From contig CAAEIG010000173.1 of assembly GCA_900755895.1 (NCBI GenBank), forward strand, positions 1 through 64,000: a DNA stretch of 64,000 nucleotides. Reading direction: 5' to 3'. Under the pieces are notes generated by a model, which did no database searches, was not told the DNA's origin, and saw only the letters and a list, made by a program, of their open reading frames with translations. This document shows, one piece after another, positions 15,766-24,261 of this stretch (its first letter is position 1; each line of letters starts with the position of its first letter). The position numbers and the translations under genes were made by a program. Origin of the DNA: Clostridia bacterium. Lineage in GTDB: Bacteria > Bacillota > Clostridia > Oscillospirales > Acutalibacteraceae.

Positions 15766-17892
15766 ATGGCAGATAAAAAAATGCCCTATTACAACAGGGA
15801 ACTAAGCTGGATGGATTTTAATGCCCGCGTTTTGGAAGAAGCCACGAAGAAAGAAAATCCGTTAATGGAACGACTGCGGTTTTTGGCCATCACCGGCTCC
15901 AATCTGGATGAATTCTTTATGGTGCGTGTTGCCGGCGTCAAGGACCAGGTCAACTCTGGGTATAAGCAAAAGGGTGCCAACTTTGACTTGACTCCCCAGG
16001 AGCTTCTTCCGCTATTGGAGGAGAAGACCCATCGCTTCATGGAGAAACAGTATTCCTGTTTGCACCGTTCCATCCTCCCTGCTCTGGAGAAACAGGGGAT
16101 TCGTTTCCTTTCTGTGGAGGAGATGGACGAGGAGCAAAAACGCTACCTTTCCCAGTACTTTCAAAGAGTGCTCTTCCCCGTGCTGACGCCTTTGGCAGTG
16201 GACGGCAGCCGCCCCTTCCCCCTGCTAGCCAACAAGACTCTGAACATTGCTGTTTGCTTGAAGAGCAAGGAGCACAATAAAGAGGAAAAGGTCTTTGCTA
16301 TTGTGCAGGTGCCCTCTATCCTGCCGAGATTTTTGGAGCTCCCCAGCAAGGAGGGGCGTCGTTTCACCTTGTTGGAAGATGTGATTGTCCACAAGTTGGA
16401 TGAGCTTTTCGAGTTACATGATATTGTGGCAGCTTGTCCCTTCCGGGTCACCAGAAACTCTGATTTGGAGATTGACGAGGAAGCCGAGGACTTTATGAGC
16501 GAGGTGAAAAAGTCCATTAAAAAGCGGAAGCGTGGCGCCCCCGTCCGTCTGGAACTGCTGAATAAGTGTGACGAGGATATCAAAGCGTTTCTGGTGGAGA
16601 TGCTCCACATCAAAAAGAAGGAAATCTATGAAGTACCCGGTCCCCTGGATCTCACGTTCCTTTCAAAATTCGCTGGCGTCCAGGGCTTTGAATCCCTGTG
16701 CTTTGCGCCGATTCGTCCGGTAAATCCTCCCGCAGATTTCTGGGGATACACCGACATCTTTGAGGCAATCCGCGAAAAGGACCGCATGGTTCATCATCCC
16801 TACGAAAGTTTTGACGTTGTGGTGCGCTTTATCGAGCAGGCTGCTGAGGACGAAAATGTTTTGGCTATCAAGCAGACGCTATACCGTGTTTCCGGCAACT
16901 CCCCCATTGTTGCCGCTCTCATTAAGGCAGCGGAAAACGGCAAACAGGTCACCGTTCTGGTGGAGCTCAAAGCACGGTTTGACGAGGAAAACAACATCAA
17001 CTGGGCCAATAAGTTGGAAAAAGCCGGCTGCCACGTTATCTATGGCCTGCAGGGCTTGAAGACCCACTGTAAGATTGCTCTGGTGGTCCGCCAGGAAGAG
17101 GATGGAATCCGCCGTTATCTGCATCTTGGTACCGGCAACTACAATGATTCCACCGCCAAGATCTATACGGATATGGGCCTGTTCACCTGCAACAGTCAGT
17201 ATGGCGCGGACGCCTCTTCTCTGTTCAATGTGATCACAGGCTATTCTCGGCCTCCGGAGTACCGCCACTTTGTGGTGGCCCCTCACACCATGCGTCCCTT
17301 CTTCTGCAGGATGATCAAAAACGAGACAGAAAATGCCAAGCGTGGTCTGCCCAGCGGCATCACTGCGAAGGTCAACTCCCTGGTTGATCCGGAAATCATC
17401 TCCTTGCTGTACGAGGCTTCTCAGGCAGGCGTTCCCATCAAATTGATTGTCCGCGGGATCTGTTGCTTGATCCCGGGCTTAGAGGGAATTAGTGAGAATA
17501 TCACCGTCATAAGTGTTGTGGGACAGCTGTTGGAGCACAGCCGTATTTTCCAATTTGAAAACGCTGGTAATCCGAAAATTTACATGGGAAGCGCTGACTG
17601 GATGCCCCGCAATCTGGATCGCCGTATTGAGCTGGTGTTTCCCATCGAGGACGAGGAACTGAAGCAGCGTGCTTTCAACACCCTGGATATCCTGCTTAGT
17701 GACAACACAAACGCCAGAATGATGCTGCCCGATACCAGCTATCAGCATGTTTCTCGCCGTGGAAAAGCAGCTTGCACAGCACAGCTCAGCTTCTACCGTA
17801 TTGCCCAGGAGCGTTTGAAGGCTAAACAAGCGGTAGAAAAGGACAGTCCGCTGATCCCCATTCATTCTGCGGAAGAAGCCAGAAAAGCTTGA
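15766..17892 (+). CDS. ppk: Polyphosphate kinase 1
   Basis: Reversibly makes inorganic polyphosphate from ATP. About 708 residues. The layout is that of PPK1: an N-terminal helical domain starting YYNRELSWMDFNARVLEEA, a head domain, and two phospholipase-D-like catalytic domains. The phosphohistidine segment is LKTHCKIALVVRQE; GTGNYNDSTAKIYTD follows, and the second histidine lies in LEHSRIFQFENAG. ATG 15766 is chosen over an upstream GTG (15757) because GAGGTG is placed 7 nt before it. Coupled to ppx. The promoter of the next gene overlaps its stop codon, and I see no terminator after ppk. Confidence 0.96.
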   Translation: MADKKMPYYNRELSWMDFNARVLEEATKKENPLMERLRFLAITGSNLDEFFMVRVAGVKDQVNSGYKQKGANFDLTPQELLPLLEEKTHRFMEKQYSCLHRSILPALEKQGIRFLSVEEMDEEQKRYLSQYFQRVLFPVLTPLAVDGSRPFPLLANKTLNIAVCLKSKEHNKEEKVFAIVQVPSILPRFLELPSKEGRRFTLLEDVIVHKLDELFELHDIVAACPFRVTRNSDLEIDEEAEDFMSEVKKSIKKRKRGAPVRLELLNKCDEDIKAFLVEMLHIKKKEIYEVPGPLDLTFLSKFAGVQGFESLCFAPIRPVNPPADFWGYTDIFEAIREKDRMVHHPYESFDVVVRFIEQAAEDENVLAIKQTLYRVSGNSPIVAALIKAAENGKQVTVLVELKARFDEENNINWANKLEKAGCHVIYGLQGLKTHCKIALVVRQEEDGIRRYLHLGTGNYNDSTAKIYTDMGLFTCNSQYGADASSLFNVITGYSRPPEYRHFVVAPHTMRPFFCRMIKNETENAKRGLPSGITAKVNSLVDPEIISLLYEASQAGVPIKLIVRGICCLIPGLEGISENITVISVVGQLLEHSRIFQFENAGNPKIYMGSADWMPRNLDRRIELVFPIEDEELKQRAFNTLDILLSDNTNARMMLPDTSYQHVSRRGKAACTAQLSFYRIAQERLKAKQAVEKDSPLIPIHSAEEARKA

Positions 17893-17916
17893 CACCGACC
17901 AAAACTCTGTTAAAAT
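17889..17916 (+). promoter_or_regulatory. Promoter of phosphofructokinase gene
   Basis: TTGACA (17889-17894, overlapping the ppk stop codon), 16 nt, TAAAAT (17911-17916). Confidence 0.8.
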
Positions 17917-17995
17917 AAAAATAACACAGTATTTTTTGCAAGTAGTTGCAAAAAATAGCATTTTGGTGGATTTCTTCCAGAGAGGATGATACAAT

Positions 17996-19072
17996 TTGAA
18001 AAGAGTGGGTATTCTGACCAGCGGCGGCGACTGCCAAGGTTTGAACGCTGCCATTCGCGGCGTTGCCAAGGGACTCTATCAAGAGTTCGGCAAAGACGTG
18101 GAAATTTATGGCATCAAAGACGGCTACAAAGGTCTGATCTTTGGGGAATACAATAAGATGAACGAGTCGGATTTTTCCGGTATTCTCACCCTAGGCGGTA
18201 CCCTTCTGGGCACCTCTCGGCAGCCCTTTAAGACCATTCGTGTCATTGATGAGAACAGCGTGGACAAGGTAAAGTCCATGAAGGAAAATTACAAAAAGAT
18301 GAAGCTGGATTGCTTGGTGATTTTGGGCGGCAACGGCACCCAGAAAACCGCCAATCTTCTCAGTGAAGAGGGCCTGAACGTTGTCCATCTGCCCAAGACC
18401 ATTGACAATGACATCTGGGGCACAGATGTCACTTTTGGCTTCCACAGTGCGGTGGAGATAGCAACCAACGTCATCGACTGCATTCACACAACCGCCACTT
18501 CTCACGGCCGAATCTTTATTGTAGAGGTTATGGGCCATAAGGTGGGCTGGTTGACTCTTTCCGCAGGCATTGCCGGCGGCGCAGATGTAATTCTTCTTCC
18601 GGAAATCCCCTATGACATCAATAAAATCGCCAAGACCTTGAACAACCGTATTGACAAAGGCAAAAAGTTCTCCATTCTTGCGGTGGCTGAAGGTGCGATC
18701 TCCAAGGAAGAGGCGGCTCTCTCTAAGAAAGAGCTGAAAAAGGCTCGTGCCGACTTTAAGCATCCGTCCATCGTCTACCGCATTGCGGAAGAGCTTTCCG
18801 AAAAGATCGACAACGAGATTCGCGTGTGTGTCCCAGGCCATTTCCAAAGAGGCGGCAGTCCCTGCGCTTATGACCGTGTGCTTTGTACTCGTCTGGGTGC
18901 TACGGCTGCAAGGTTTATTAAGGAAAAGACCTTTGGCGTCATGGTGGGCGTTGTCAACGGCGAATGTGTTCCCGTTCCCTTGAAGGATGTAGCTGGTAAG
19001 CTAAAAGCCGTTCCTGTAGATTGCGATGAAATTCGCGCTGCAAGACAGATCGGCATTAGCTTTGGTGATTGA
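17996..19072 (+). CDS. 6-phosphofructokinase with atypical active-site motifs
   Basis: Phosphorylates fructose-6-phosphate in glycolysis; phosphoryl donor uncertain. The 358 residues begin with the family glycine loop GILTSGGDCQGLNAAIRG. The catalytic block is PKTIDND (133-139), with D137 the expected base. The nucleotide-site block is GGNGT (111-115), where most ATP enzymes have GGDGS and most PPi enzymes GGDD. The lysine in PKTIDND is usually seen in PPi enzymes and the glycine after N113 in ATP enzymes, so the motifs are mixed. EVMGHKVGWL and the C-terminal PGHFQRGGSPC block (fructose-phosphate binding) are intact. The start TTG at 17996 has GAGGA 9 nt upstream. Single gene with its own promoter. 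Confidence 0.9.
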   Translation: MKRVGILTSGGDCQGLNAAIRGVAKGLYQEFGKDVEIYGIKDGYKGLIFGEYNKMNESDFSGILTLGGTLLGTSRQPFKTIRVIDENSVDKVKSMKENYKKMKLDCLVILGGNGTQKTANLLSEEGLNVVHLPKTIDNDIWGTDVTFGFHSAVEIATNVIDCIHTTATSHGRIFIVEVMGHKVGWLTLSAGIAGGADVILLPEIPYDINKIAKTLNNRIDKGKKFSILAVAEGAISKEEAALSKKELKKARADFKHPSIVYRIAEELSEKIDNEIRVCVPGHFQRGGSPCAYDRVLCTRLGATAARFIKEKTFGVMVGVVNGECVPVPLKDVAGKLKAVPVDCDEIRAARQIGISFGD

Positions 19073-19097
19073 TCCTGCTCATTTATCATGGATGCGT

Positions 19098-19124
19098 ACC
19101 CGGCAGGGCTTTGTCCCGCCGGGT
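19098..19124 (+). terminator. Possible terminator after the phosphofructokinase gene
   Basis: ACCCGGC (19098-19104) pairs with GCCGGGT (19118-19124), with an inner GGG/CCC. The T-run after it is poor, so termination may be partial. Confidence 0.5.
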
Positions 19125-19158
19125 TTCCGCTATTTCATTCCAGAAAGGAAGATGAGTG

Positions 19159-20037
19159 ATGAAGTATTCTGTCAGTATTTACAGCTTTTACAGTGCCATT
19201 CGTGCCGGAGAGCTGACGCCTCTGGAGTGCGTTACCATTGCCAAAGATCTTGGCTTTGACGCGGTAGAGGCCGTGGACTTTGTGAATTTTAGCGGTACAC
19301 TGGAGGAGAGAAAGGCCCAAGCTGTGGAACTGAAAGAAGCAGCAGACAAGTGCGGTCTGGCCATCTCTTCCCTGGCCGTGGGAGCAGATTTCCTCAACGG
19401 CAGTGATGGCGACACGGATAAAGAGATCCAGCGTGTAAAAGAATGGGTGGATATTGCTGCAATTCTGGGTGCTCCTCGGATGCGTCACGATATCACCTCT
19501 GGCTACCCCAGAAATTCTGGAAATTATAAGAGCTATGAAAGTTTGATTCCCACCCTGGCAAAGGCTGTTCGGGAAGTTGCGGACTATGCCGCAACGAAGG
19601 GAGTGCAGACCATGACAGAAAACCATGGTTTCTTCTCTCAGGATTCTGAGCGCGTGGAGAAACTTTACATGGCAGTGGACCATCCCAATTTTGGCTTGCT
19701 GTGTGACCTGGGCAACTTCCTGTGCGCTGATGAGAACCCTGCAGAAGCCGTAACCCGTGTGGCTCCCTATGCCTGCTACGTTCACGCCAAAGATTTTGTG
19801 GTCAAGAGCTTCTACAGTGATGATCCCGGTGAAGGTTCTTTCCGTTCAAGAGGAGGCAACTTCCTGCGGGGAACGATTATTGGCCATGGCAATGTGCCGG
19901 TTAAGCAGTGCTTGCATCTGCTCAAAGCTGCCGGGTATGACGACACGATCTCCATTGAATTTGAAGGCATGGAGTCTCCCGTCACTGCAGTGCGTATCGG
20001 CCTTGCCAACTTAAAGAAGTATTGGAGTGAAGTGTGA
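19159..20037 (+). CDS. Sugar phosphate isomerase/epimerase family protein
   Basis: A 292-residue TIM-barrel protein of the xylose-isomerase-like AP endonuclease 2 family. Typical parts are the opening SVSIYSFYSAIRAGELT, the metal-binding region around MTENHGFF, LLCDLGNFLC, YVHAKDFV and the C-terminal SIEFEGMES. The usual metal ligands (Glu, Asp, His, Glu) appear to be present. The substrate is not evident. The ATG at 19159 follows AAAGGAAG by 8 nt; a GTG one codon earlier is less likely. It overlaps pepT by one base and shares an operon with a Gfo/Idh oxidoreductase, a pairing often seen in sugar or inositol catabolism. Confidence 0.8.
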   Translation: MKYSVSIYSFYSAIRAGELTPLECVTIAKDLGFDAVEAVDFVNFSGTLEERKAQAVELKEAADKCGLAISSLAVGADFLNGSDGDTDKEIQRVKEWVDIAAILGAPRMRHDITSGYPRNSGNYKSYESLIPTLAKAVREVADYAATKGVQTMTENHGFFSQDSERVEKLYMAVDHPNFGLLCDLGNFLCADENPAEAVTRVAPYACYVHAKDFVVKSFYSDDPGEGSFRSRGGNFLRGTIIGHGNVPVKQCLHLLKAAGYDDTISIEFEGMESPVTAVRIGLANLKKYWSEV

Positions 20038-21245
20038 TGTCCGTTAAAGAAGTTTTTCTGGATCTGGTGTCCTATCCCACCGCTTCGGATGAGACCACTG
20101 GAACCACCCCCAGCACTCCCGGTCAAAAAGTTCTGGGCGCCCACATCGTAGAACACATGAAGTCCATTGGTATTGCAGATGCTTACATGGATGAATTGGG
20201 TTATGTCTATGGCACCATCCCCGCTACAGATTCCCGGAAAACCGCCATTGGTTTCATTGCTCACATGGATACTTACGGCGGAGTCAGCGGAGAAAACATC
20301 AAGCCTCAAATCATTGAAAACTACGATGGCGGAACCATTGTGCTTGGTCAAAGCGGCCTTTCTCTGTCCCCGGAGGCGTTCCCCTCCCTCAAAGACCATG
20401 TTGGAAAAACGCTGATCACCACCGATGGAACCACTCTGTTGGGTGGTGACGATAAGGCCGGCGTGGCGGAAATCCTCTGTGCTGCTGAGGAGATTCTCAA
20501 AGAAGGTAAACCTCACGGCACCGTCAAGATTGGTTTTACTCCCGACGAAGAGATTGGTGAGGGTGCGGATCACTTTGACGTGGAAGGCTTTGGCTGTGAT
20601 TATGCCTACACAGTAGACGGTGGCTCCTTGGGTGGCTTGGATTATGAGAACTTCAATGCTGCTTCGGCAGTGGTGGAAGTGGAAGGTGTATCCACTCACA
20701 CTGGTGGCGCAAAGGGAAAGATGGTTAATTCCATGAGCGTGGCTATGGAATATTGCGGTCTGTTGCCGAAAGATCAGCTTCCGGAAGTGACCGAAGGTCG
20801 TGAAGGCTTTATTCATCTGGATTCCATTAAGGGAAATGTATCTCATACCACCATGCAGTTCCTCATTCGGGACCACGATAAAGAGCGGTTTCTTCAGAAA
20901 AAGGATCTCATGGGCCAGGCAGCTTCCTATATCAATGTGAAATATCCTACGCAGCCCTTGACTTTGACAGTAAAGGATAGCTATTACAACATGTGCGAGA
21001 TGATCCTTCCCCGTATGGAAATCATTGAGAACATGGAGCGGGCTATGCGCGAAAACGGCGTGGAGCCCCACACTGAGCCAGTTCGTGGAGGAACGGACGG
21101 AGCTCGGCTTTCCTTTATGGGTCTCCCCTGCCCCAACATCTGCACCGGCGGTGCAAATGCTCACGGTAAAACGGAGTATGTGGTGTTGGAGGACATGGAC
21201 AAGATTAAAGACATCATCAAGACAGCAATCTACCTTGTAGATTGA
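20037..21245 (+). CDS. pepT: Peptidase T-like tripeptidase
   Basis: An M20 family zinc exopeptidase that removes N-terminal residues from tripeptides in the cytosol. About 402 residues. Visible metal-binding blocks: FIAHMDTYGG (His and Asp), LLGGDDKAGVAEI (bridging Asp), PDEEIGEGADHFD (catalytic and metal Glu), the dimerisation part with STHTGGAKGKMVN, and the C-terminal CTGGANAHGKTEYV (last metal His). All residues expected for activity seem to be present. The start ATG is fused to the upstream stop (TGATG), so translation is coupled to the isomerase gene. A peptidase between two sugar-type genes is an odd combination. Confidence 0.93.
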   Translation: MSVKEVFLDLVSYPTASDETTGTTPSTPGQKVLGAHIVEHMKSIGIADAYMDELGYVYGTIPATDSRKTAIGFIAHMDTYGGVSGENIKPQIIENYDGGTIVLGQSGLSLSPEAFPSLKDHVGKTLITTDGTTLLGGDDKAGVAEILCAAEEILKEGKPHGTVKIGFTPDEEIGEGADHFDVEGFGCDYAYTVDGGSLGGLDYENFNAASAVVEVEGVSTHTGGAKGKMVNSMSVAMEYCGLLPKDQLPEVTEGREGFIHLDSIKGNVSHTTMQFLIRDHDKERFLQKKDLMGQAASYINVKYPTQPLTLTVKDSYYNMCEMILPRMEIIENMERAMRENGVEPHTEPVRGGTDGARLSFMGLPCPNICTGGANAHGKTEYVVLEDMDKIKDIIKTAIYLVD

Positions 21246-21267
21246 TTGTCGAGAAAGGGTATATGCT

Positions 21268-22263
21268 ATGTTGAGATTTGGAACCATCGGCTCTGGATGG
21301 ATTGTGGACGAATACATTCATGGCGCCAAGGACAGCGGTCTTTGGGAGCTAACGGCGGTGTATTCCCGCTCTGAGGAGCGGGCACAGGCTTTTGCAGAGA
21401 AACATGGAGCAAAGAGCTGCTTCACAGACTTGGAGAAGATGGCTGCCTCCAAGGAAATTGACGCAGTTTATATCGCCAGTCCCAATGCGCTGCACTATTC
21501 CCAGAGCAAACTTTTTCTGGAGCACGGCAAGCACGTGATCTGCGAAAAACCACTGTGTGCTCAAGCTGATCAAGTTCGTGAGCTGCAGGAGATCGCCAGG
21601 GAAAACCATGTGATCTTTCTAGAGGCGATTATGTATTTGCATCAGCCTCAGAGAAAGGTGCTCGAGGATGGAGTTGCCAAACTTGGGAAGATTTCCTTGG
21701 CAAAATTTGATTTTTGTCAGCGGTCCTCCAAGCTGGATGGCTATTTGGATGGGCAGTTGCCCAATATCTTCAACCCCGACCTGGAGGCAGGAGCACTGAT
21801 GGATCTAGGTGTCTACTGCGTATACCCTGCCCTTGCGCTTTTTGGTGAACCGGACTCTTTCACCATTGATCCAGTGATGTTGCAGAGCGGTGCAGATGGT
21901 GCAGGCGTTATCACCATGCGCTATCCTGACAAACTGGTGACACTCACCTATTCCAAGCTGGGCCAAGCGGGTGCCAACAGCGATATTCAAGGAACGGATG
22001 GTACGCTGTCTGTGGAATCCATCTCCCGTGTTGGTGGAATTTCCCTGTGGCAGAAAGACGGCACCGTGGAACAGCTCTATGGCGGGGATGAAAAGTATAC
22101 TCTCATGGGATGGGAGGCCAAAGATTTCTTTCGCTTCATCATGGAGCCGGAGGTTTCCGCCAAGGAATACGCCCGCTGTGCAGATTTAAGCTTGCAAGTG
22201 GCTACTTTCTTGGAACAGGCACGCAAGCAGGCTGGAATACAATTTCCCAATGACATTTCCTAA
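21268..22263 (+). CDS. Gfo/Idh/MocA-family oxidoreductase
   Basis: A 331-residue NAD(P)-dependent dehydrogenase. The N-terminal Rossmann domain starts RFGTIGSGWIVDEYIHG. The family motif EKPLCAQ (glycosyl hydrolase 109/Idh-type EKP) and EAIMYLHQPQ follow, then the C-terminal alpha/beta domain with GALMDLGVYCVYPAL. The substrate is likely a sugar, polyol or their oxidised form, but cannot be read from sequence. Last gene of isomerase-pepT-oxidoreductase, 22 nt after pepT, followed by a terminator. Confidence 0.85.
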   Translation: MLRFGTIGSGWIVDEYIHGAKDSGLWELTAVYSRSEERAQAFAEKHGAKSCFTDLEKMAASKEIDAVYIASPNALHYSQSKLFLEHGKHVICEKPLCAQADQVRELQEIARENHVIFLEAIMYLHQPQRKVLEDGVAKLGKISLAKFDFCQRSSKLDGYLDGQLPNIFNPDLEAGALMDLGVYCVYPALALFGEPDSFTIDPVMLQSGADGAGVITMRYPDKLVTLTYSKLGQAGANSDIQGTDGTLSVESISRVGGISLWQKDGTVEQLYGGDEKYTLMGWEAKDFFRFIMEPEVSAKEYARCADLSLQVATFLEQARKQAGIQFPNDIS

Positions 22264-22267
22264 CAGG

Positions 22268-22315
22268 TAATAAAAAAAGAGCGGTGGAAGTTCAGCTTCC
22301 TCCGTTCTTTTTTAT
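22268..22315. terminator. Bidirectional terminator
   Basis: AAAAAAGAGCGGTGGAAG, loop TTCAG, CTTCCTCCGTTCTTTTTT. Two mismatches, with A and T runs on both sides. It separates converging transcripts. Confidence 0.85.
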
Positions 22316-22318
22316 TCC

Positions 22319-22756
22319 TTATTCTACAATGATATAGGGTTCCAGCCGGGCAAAGGTCTTCTCTCCGATTCCGGATACTTCCATAATCTCTTGAATATCG
22401 TAGAAACCGTTGTTCTCTTCTCGATAGTCAATGATTCTCTGCGCGATGGTTGGTCCTACACCGGGCAGCTTATCCAGCTCCTCCAAAGTGGCGCTATTGA
22501 GATTGATGCTCTTTTCCACCAAAACCTCTTGAGGGCCTGAGGGATCCGACTCCACAAGTTCACTCTCCTCCCCTTGGAGTACTGAGGGCAGAGATTCCGG
22601 CGTTTGGACTTCCAAATTTGAGGAGAGTGGCGCGCCTTCTACGATCACTTGGTAGAAATTGATGGGTTGCGCCGTGTACAAAACAGCCAATACCGTGGCG
22701 GTAATAGCTGCGGCAACTAACAGCAACACCCCTCGAATCTTTGTTTCACGGTCCAT
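22319..22756 (-). CDS. ComEA-like helix-hairpin-helix protein, membrane anchored
   Basis: A 145-residue protein with one N-terminal membrane helix (about 8-26), a variable linker rich in Ser, Glu and Pro, and a C-terminal double helix-hairpin-helix DNA-binding domain (about 87-145: NLNSATLEELDKLPGVGPT and EIMEVSGIGEKTF). This is the DNA-receptor part of ComEA. The usual SLBB domain is missing or too short to see, so it is a minimal version. Role in DNA uptake is inferred only. Last gene of lspA-rluD-comEA-like, 7 nt after rluD. Confidence 0.8.
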   Translation of the reverse strand: MDRETKIRGVLLLVAAAITATVLAVLYTAQPINFYQVIVEGAPLSSNLEVQTPESLPSVLQGEESELVESDPSGPQEVLVEKSINLNSATLEELDKLPGVGPTIAQRIIDYREENNGFYDIQEIMEVSGIGEKTFARLEPYIIVE

Positions 22757-22763
22757 AAGAGAA

Positions 22764-23684
22764 TCACACTTCTTTCAGCTTCTGCAGAAATTCCGTGAAA
22801 TATGGGGGCAAAGGTGCTTCAAATTCTAGATACTGTTCTGTGCGAGGATGAATAAAGCCAATCTTTCCCGCATGGAGGCATTGACCCTGCAAAGATGTGA
22901 TCACCTTTTTAGGGCCATAGACAGCATCTCCAGCTACGGGATGGCCCAGGAACGCCATGTGAACTCGGATTTGGTGGGTCCGCCCAGTCTCCAGGCGAAG
23001 ACGGAGCTGCGTGAAGCCTTGGAAGCGTTTCACCACCCAAAAATGAGTTACCGCATGACGGGCAGTGGGATTGTTGGGAAGCACTGCCATCTTTTTTCGA
23101 TCCGTTGGATGACGGCCTAACGGTTGATCCACGGTACCGGAATCCTCTCGAAAAGAACCGTACACGACAGCACTGTATTCCCGGGTGAAGGTGTGAGCCT
23201 GAATCTGTTCTGCAAGGCGCGTATGGGAAAAATCGTTTTTGGCAACGATCAATAGCCCGCTGGTATCTTTATCAATTCGGTGGACAATGCCAGGTCTGGC
23301 AACGCCGTTGATCCCCGATAAAGAATCCCCACAGTGATAGAGCAGGGCGTTGACCAAAGTGCCCTCTCCATGTCCCGGAGCTGGATGCACAACCATACCT
23401 TTGGGCTTGTTCACTACCAGGAGGTCTTTGTCCTCATAGACAATCTCTAAAGGAATCGCTTCGGGCAATACTTCTAATGGACGAACCTCAGGGAGTTCCA
23501 CCAGGATCCTATCCCCTGGCTTCAATTTTGCGCTTTTCGATAGGGGCTTTCCTTGGCAGGTAACAAAACCCTCTTCCAAAAGGTTTTGAATGGCAGAGCG
23601 TGTCATGTCTTCTAGGGCGTCTGCAAGGAGTTTGTCCACCCGTTGTCCGGCTTTCTCTACAGGAACTTCCAGCAGGCGGCTCAT
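22764..23684 (-). CDS. rluD: RluA/RluD-family pseudouridine synthase
   Basis: Converts uridines of 23S rRNA (or tRNA) to pseudouridine. The 306 residues show an N-terminal S4 RNA-binding domain (about 12-75: QRVDKLLADALEDMTRSAIQ) and a catalytic domain with GIVHRIDKDTSGLLIVAK, where the aspartate of HRID/KDTSG is the catalytic nucleophile region. Length and S4 domain fit the RluD (YlyB) branch. The ATG overlaps the lspA stop (ATGA) and follows AGGAGG. lspA-rluD adjacency is common in Firmicutes. Confidence 0.93.
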   Translation of the reverse strand: MSRLLEVPVEKAGQRVDKLLADALEDMTRSAIQNLLEEGFVTCQGKPLSKSAKLKPGDRILVELPEVRPLEVLPEAIPLEIVYEDKDLLVVNKPKGMVVHPAPGHGEGTLVNALLYHCGDSLSGINGVARPGIVHRIDKDTSGLLIVAKNDFSHTRLAEQIQAHTFTREYSAVVYGSFREDSGTVDQPLGRHPTDRKKMAVLPNNPTARHAVTHFWVVKRFQGFTQLRLRLETGRTHQIRVHMAFLGHPVAGDAVYGPKKVITSLQGQCLHAGKIGFIHPRTEQYLEFEAPLPPYFTEFLQKLKEV

Positions 23685-24184
23685 TTCTCGTCAGCCTCCT
23701 GAGGCTGTGTTTTTTCTTGAGTGAAAAACAATACGTGAATTACAAAACATACTGCTCCAACGGTAATGCAGCAATCTGCAAAATTGAAAATGTACCCGAA
23801 GAACATCACATGGATGTAGTCCACAACAAAACCGTGAAGAAGGCGGTCCAGTAAATTTCCGATGCCGCCAGAAACTAGAAGCGCTGAGGTTGCATAACTG
23901 AAAAAGCTGTGGTTTTTATACCAGAATAGCAACACGATGATGGCAGCGCTGGCCACCAGTGTCACGGTCACTAAAAACCACATCATATCTCGGAAAAGCC
24001 CAAAAGCTGCACCGGTATTCTCCACATACGCCAATTCTAATAATCCAGGAATCACTGTCACGGTTCCCACTGGCCGCAGATAAGCCAACACAAAATACTT
24101 AATTACTTGGTCAATCACCAACAACCCCACTGCCACTGCAATGATGATGAGAGGGGTGATGATATTTCGCTGCGTCTTTTTCAC
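23681..24184 (-). CDS. lspA: Lipoprotein signal peptidase
   Basis: The membrane aspartyl protease that removes signal peptides from lipoproteins, such as the lipoprotein at 54.5 kb. About 167 residues with four membrane helices. The two catalytic aspartates lie in VENTGAAFG/GGIGNLLDRLLHG and VVDYIHVMF...FNFADCCI. The reading frame extends 25 codons further upstream, but that part overlaps a strong terminator hairpin (24223-24249). The GTG at 24184, about 12 nt after GGAG, gives the normal family length. Confidence 0.92.
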   Translation of the reverse strand: MKKTQRNIITPLIIIAVAVGLLVIDQVIKYFVLAYLRPVGTVTVIPGLLELAYVENTGAAFGLFRDMMWFLVTVTLVASAAIIVLLFWYKNHSFFSYATSALLVSGGIGNLLDRLLHGFVVDYIHVMFFGYIFNFADCCITVGAVCFVIHVLFFTQEKTQPQEADEK

Positions 24185-24218
24185 GTTGCAATTGCTCTCC
24201 TTTTCCAGCAGTTCCGCA

Positions 24219-24249
24219 GAAAGGGGCGCAAAGACTTCCTTTGCGCCCC
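24219..24249 (-). terminator. Terminator between divIVA and lspA
   Basis: A perfect 11-bp GC-rich stem, GGGGCGCAAAG with CTTTGCGCCCC (24223-24233 and 24239-24249), followed on the minus strand by TTTCT. It ends the long miaB-to-divIVA cluster and argues for the internal lspA start. Confidence 0.87.
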
Positions 24250-24261
24250 TGCAGTCCATCT

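Noticed and set aside
19812..21317. A 501-codon minus-strand frame opposite pepT and its neighbours
   Set aside because: It spans parts of three genes that have intact catalytic motifs, starts and coupling on the plus strand; its product has no recognisable domain. Similar long frames opposite galE, GH95, GH38 and the SLH protein were dropped for the same reason.
24185..24259. Longer LspA N-terminus
   Set aside because: The extra 25 codons overlap a perfect 11-bp terminator and lack hydrophobic or family sequence; a GTG further in gives the usual length.
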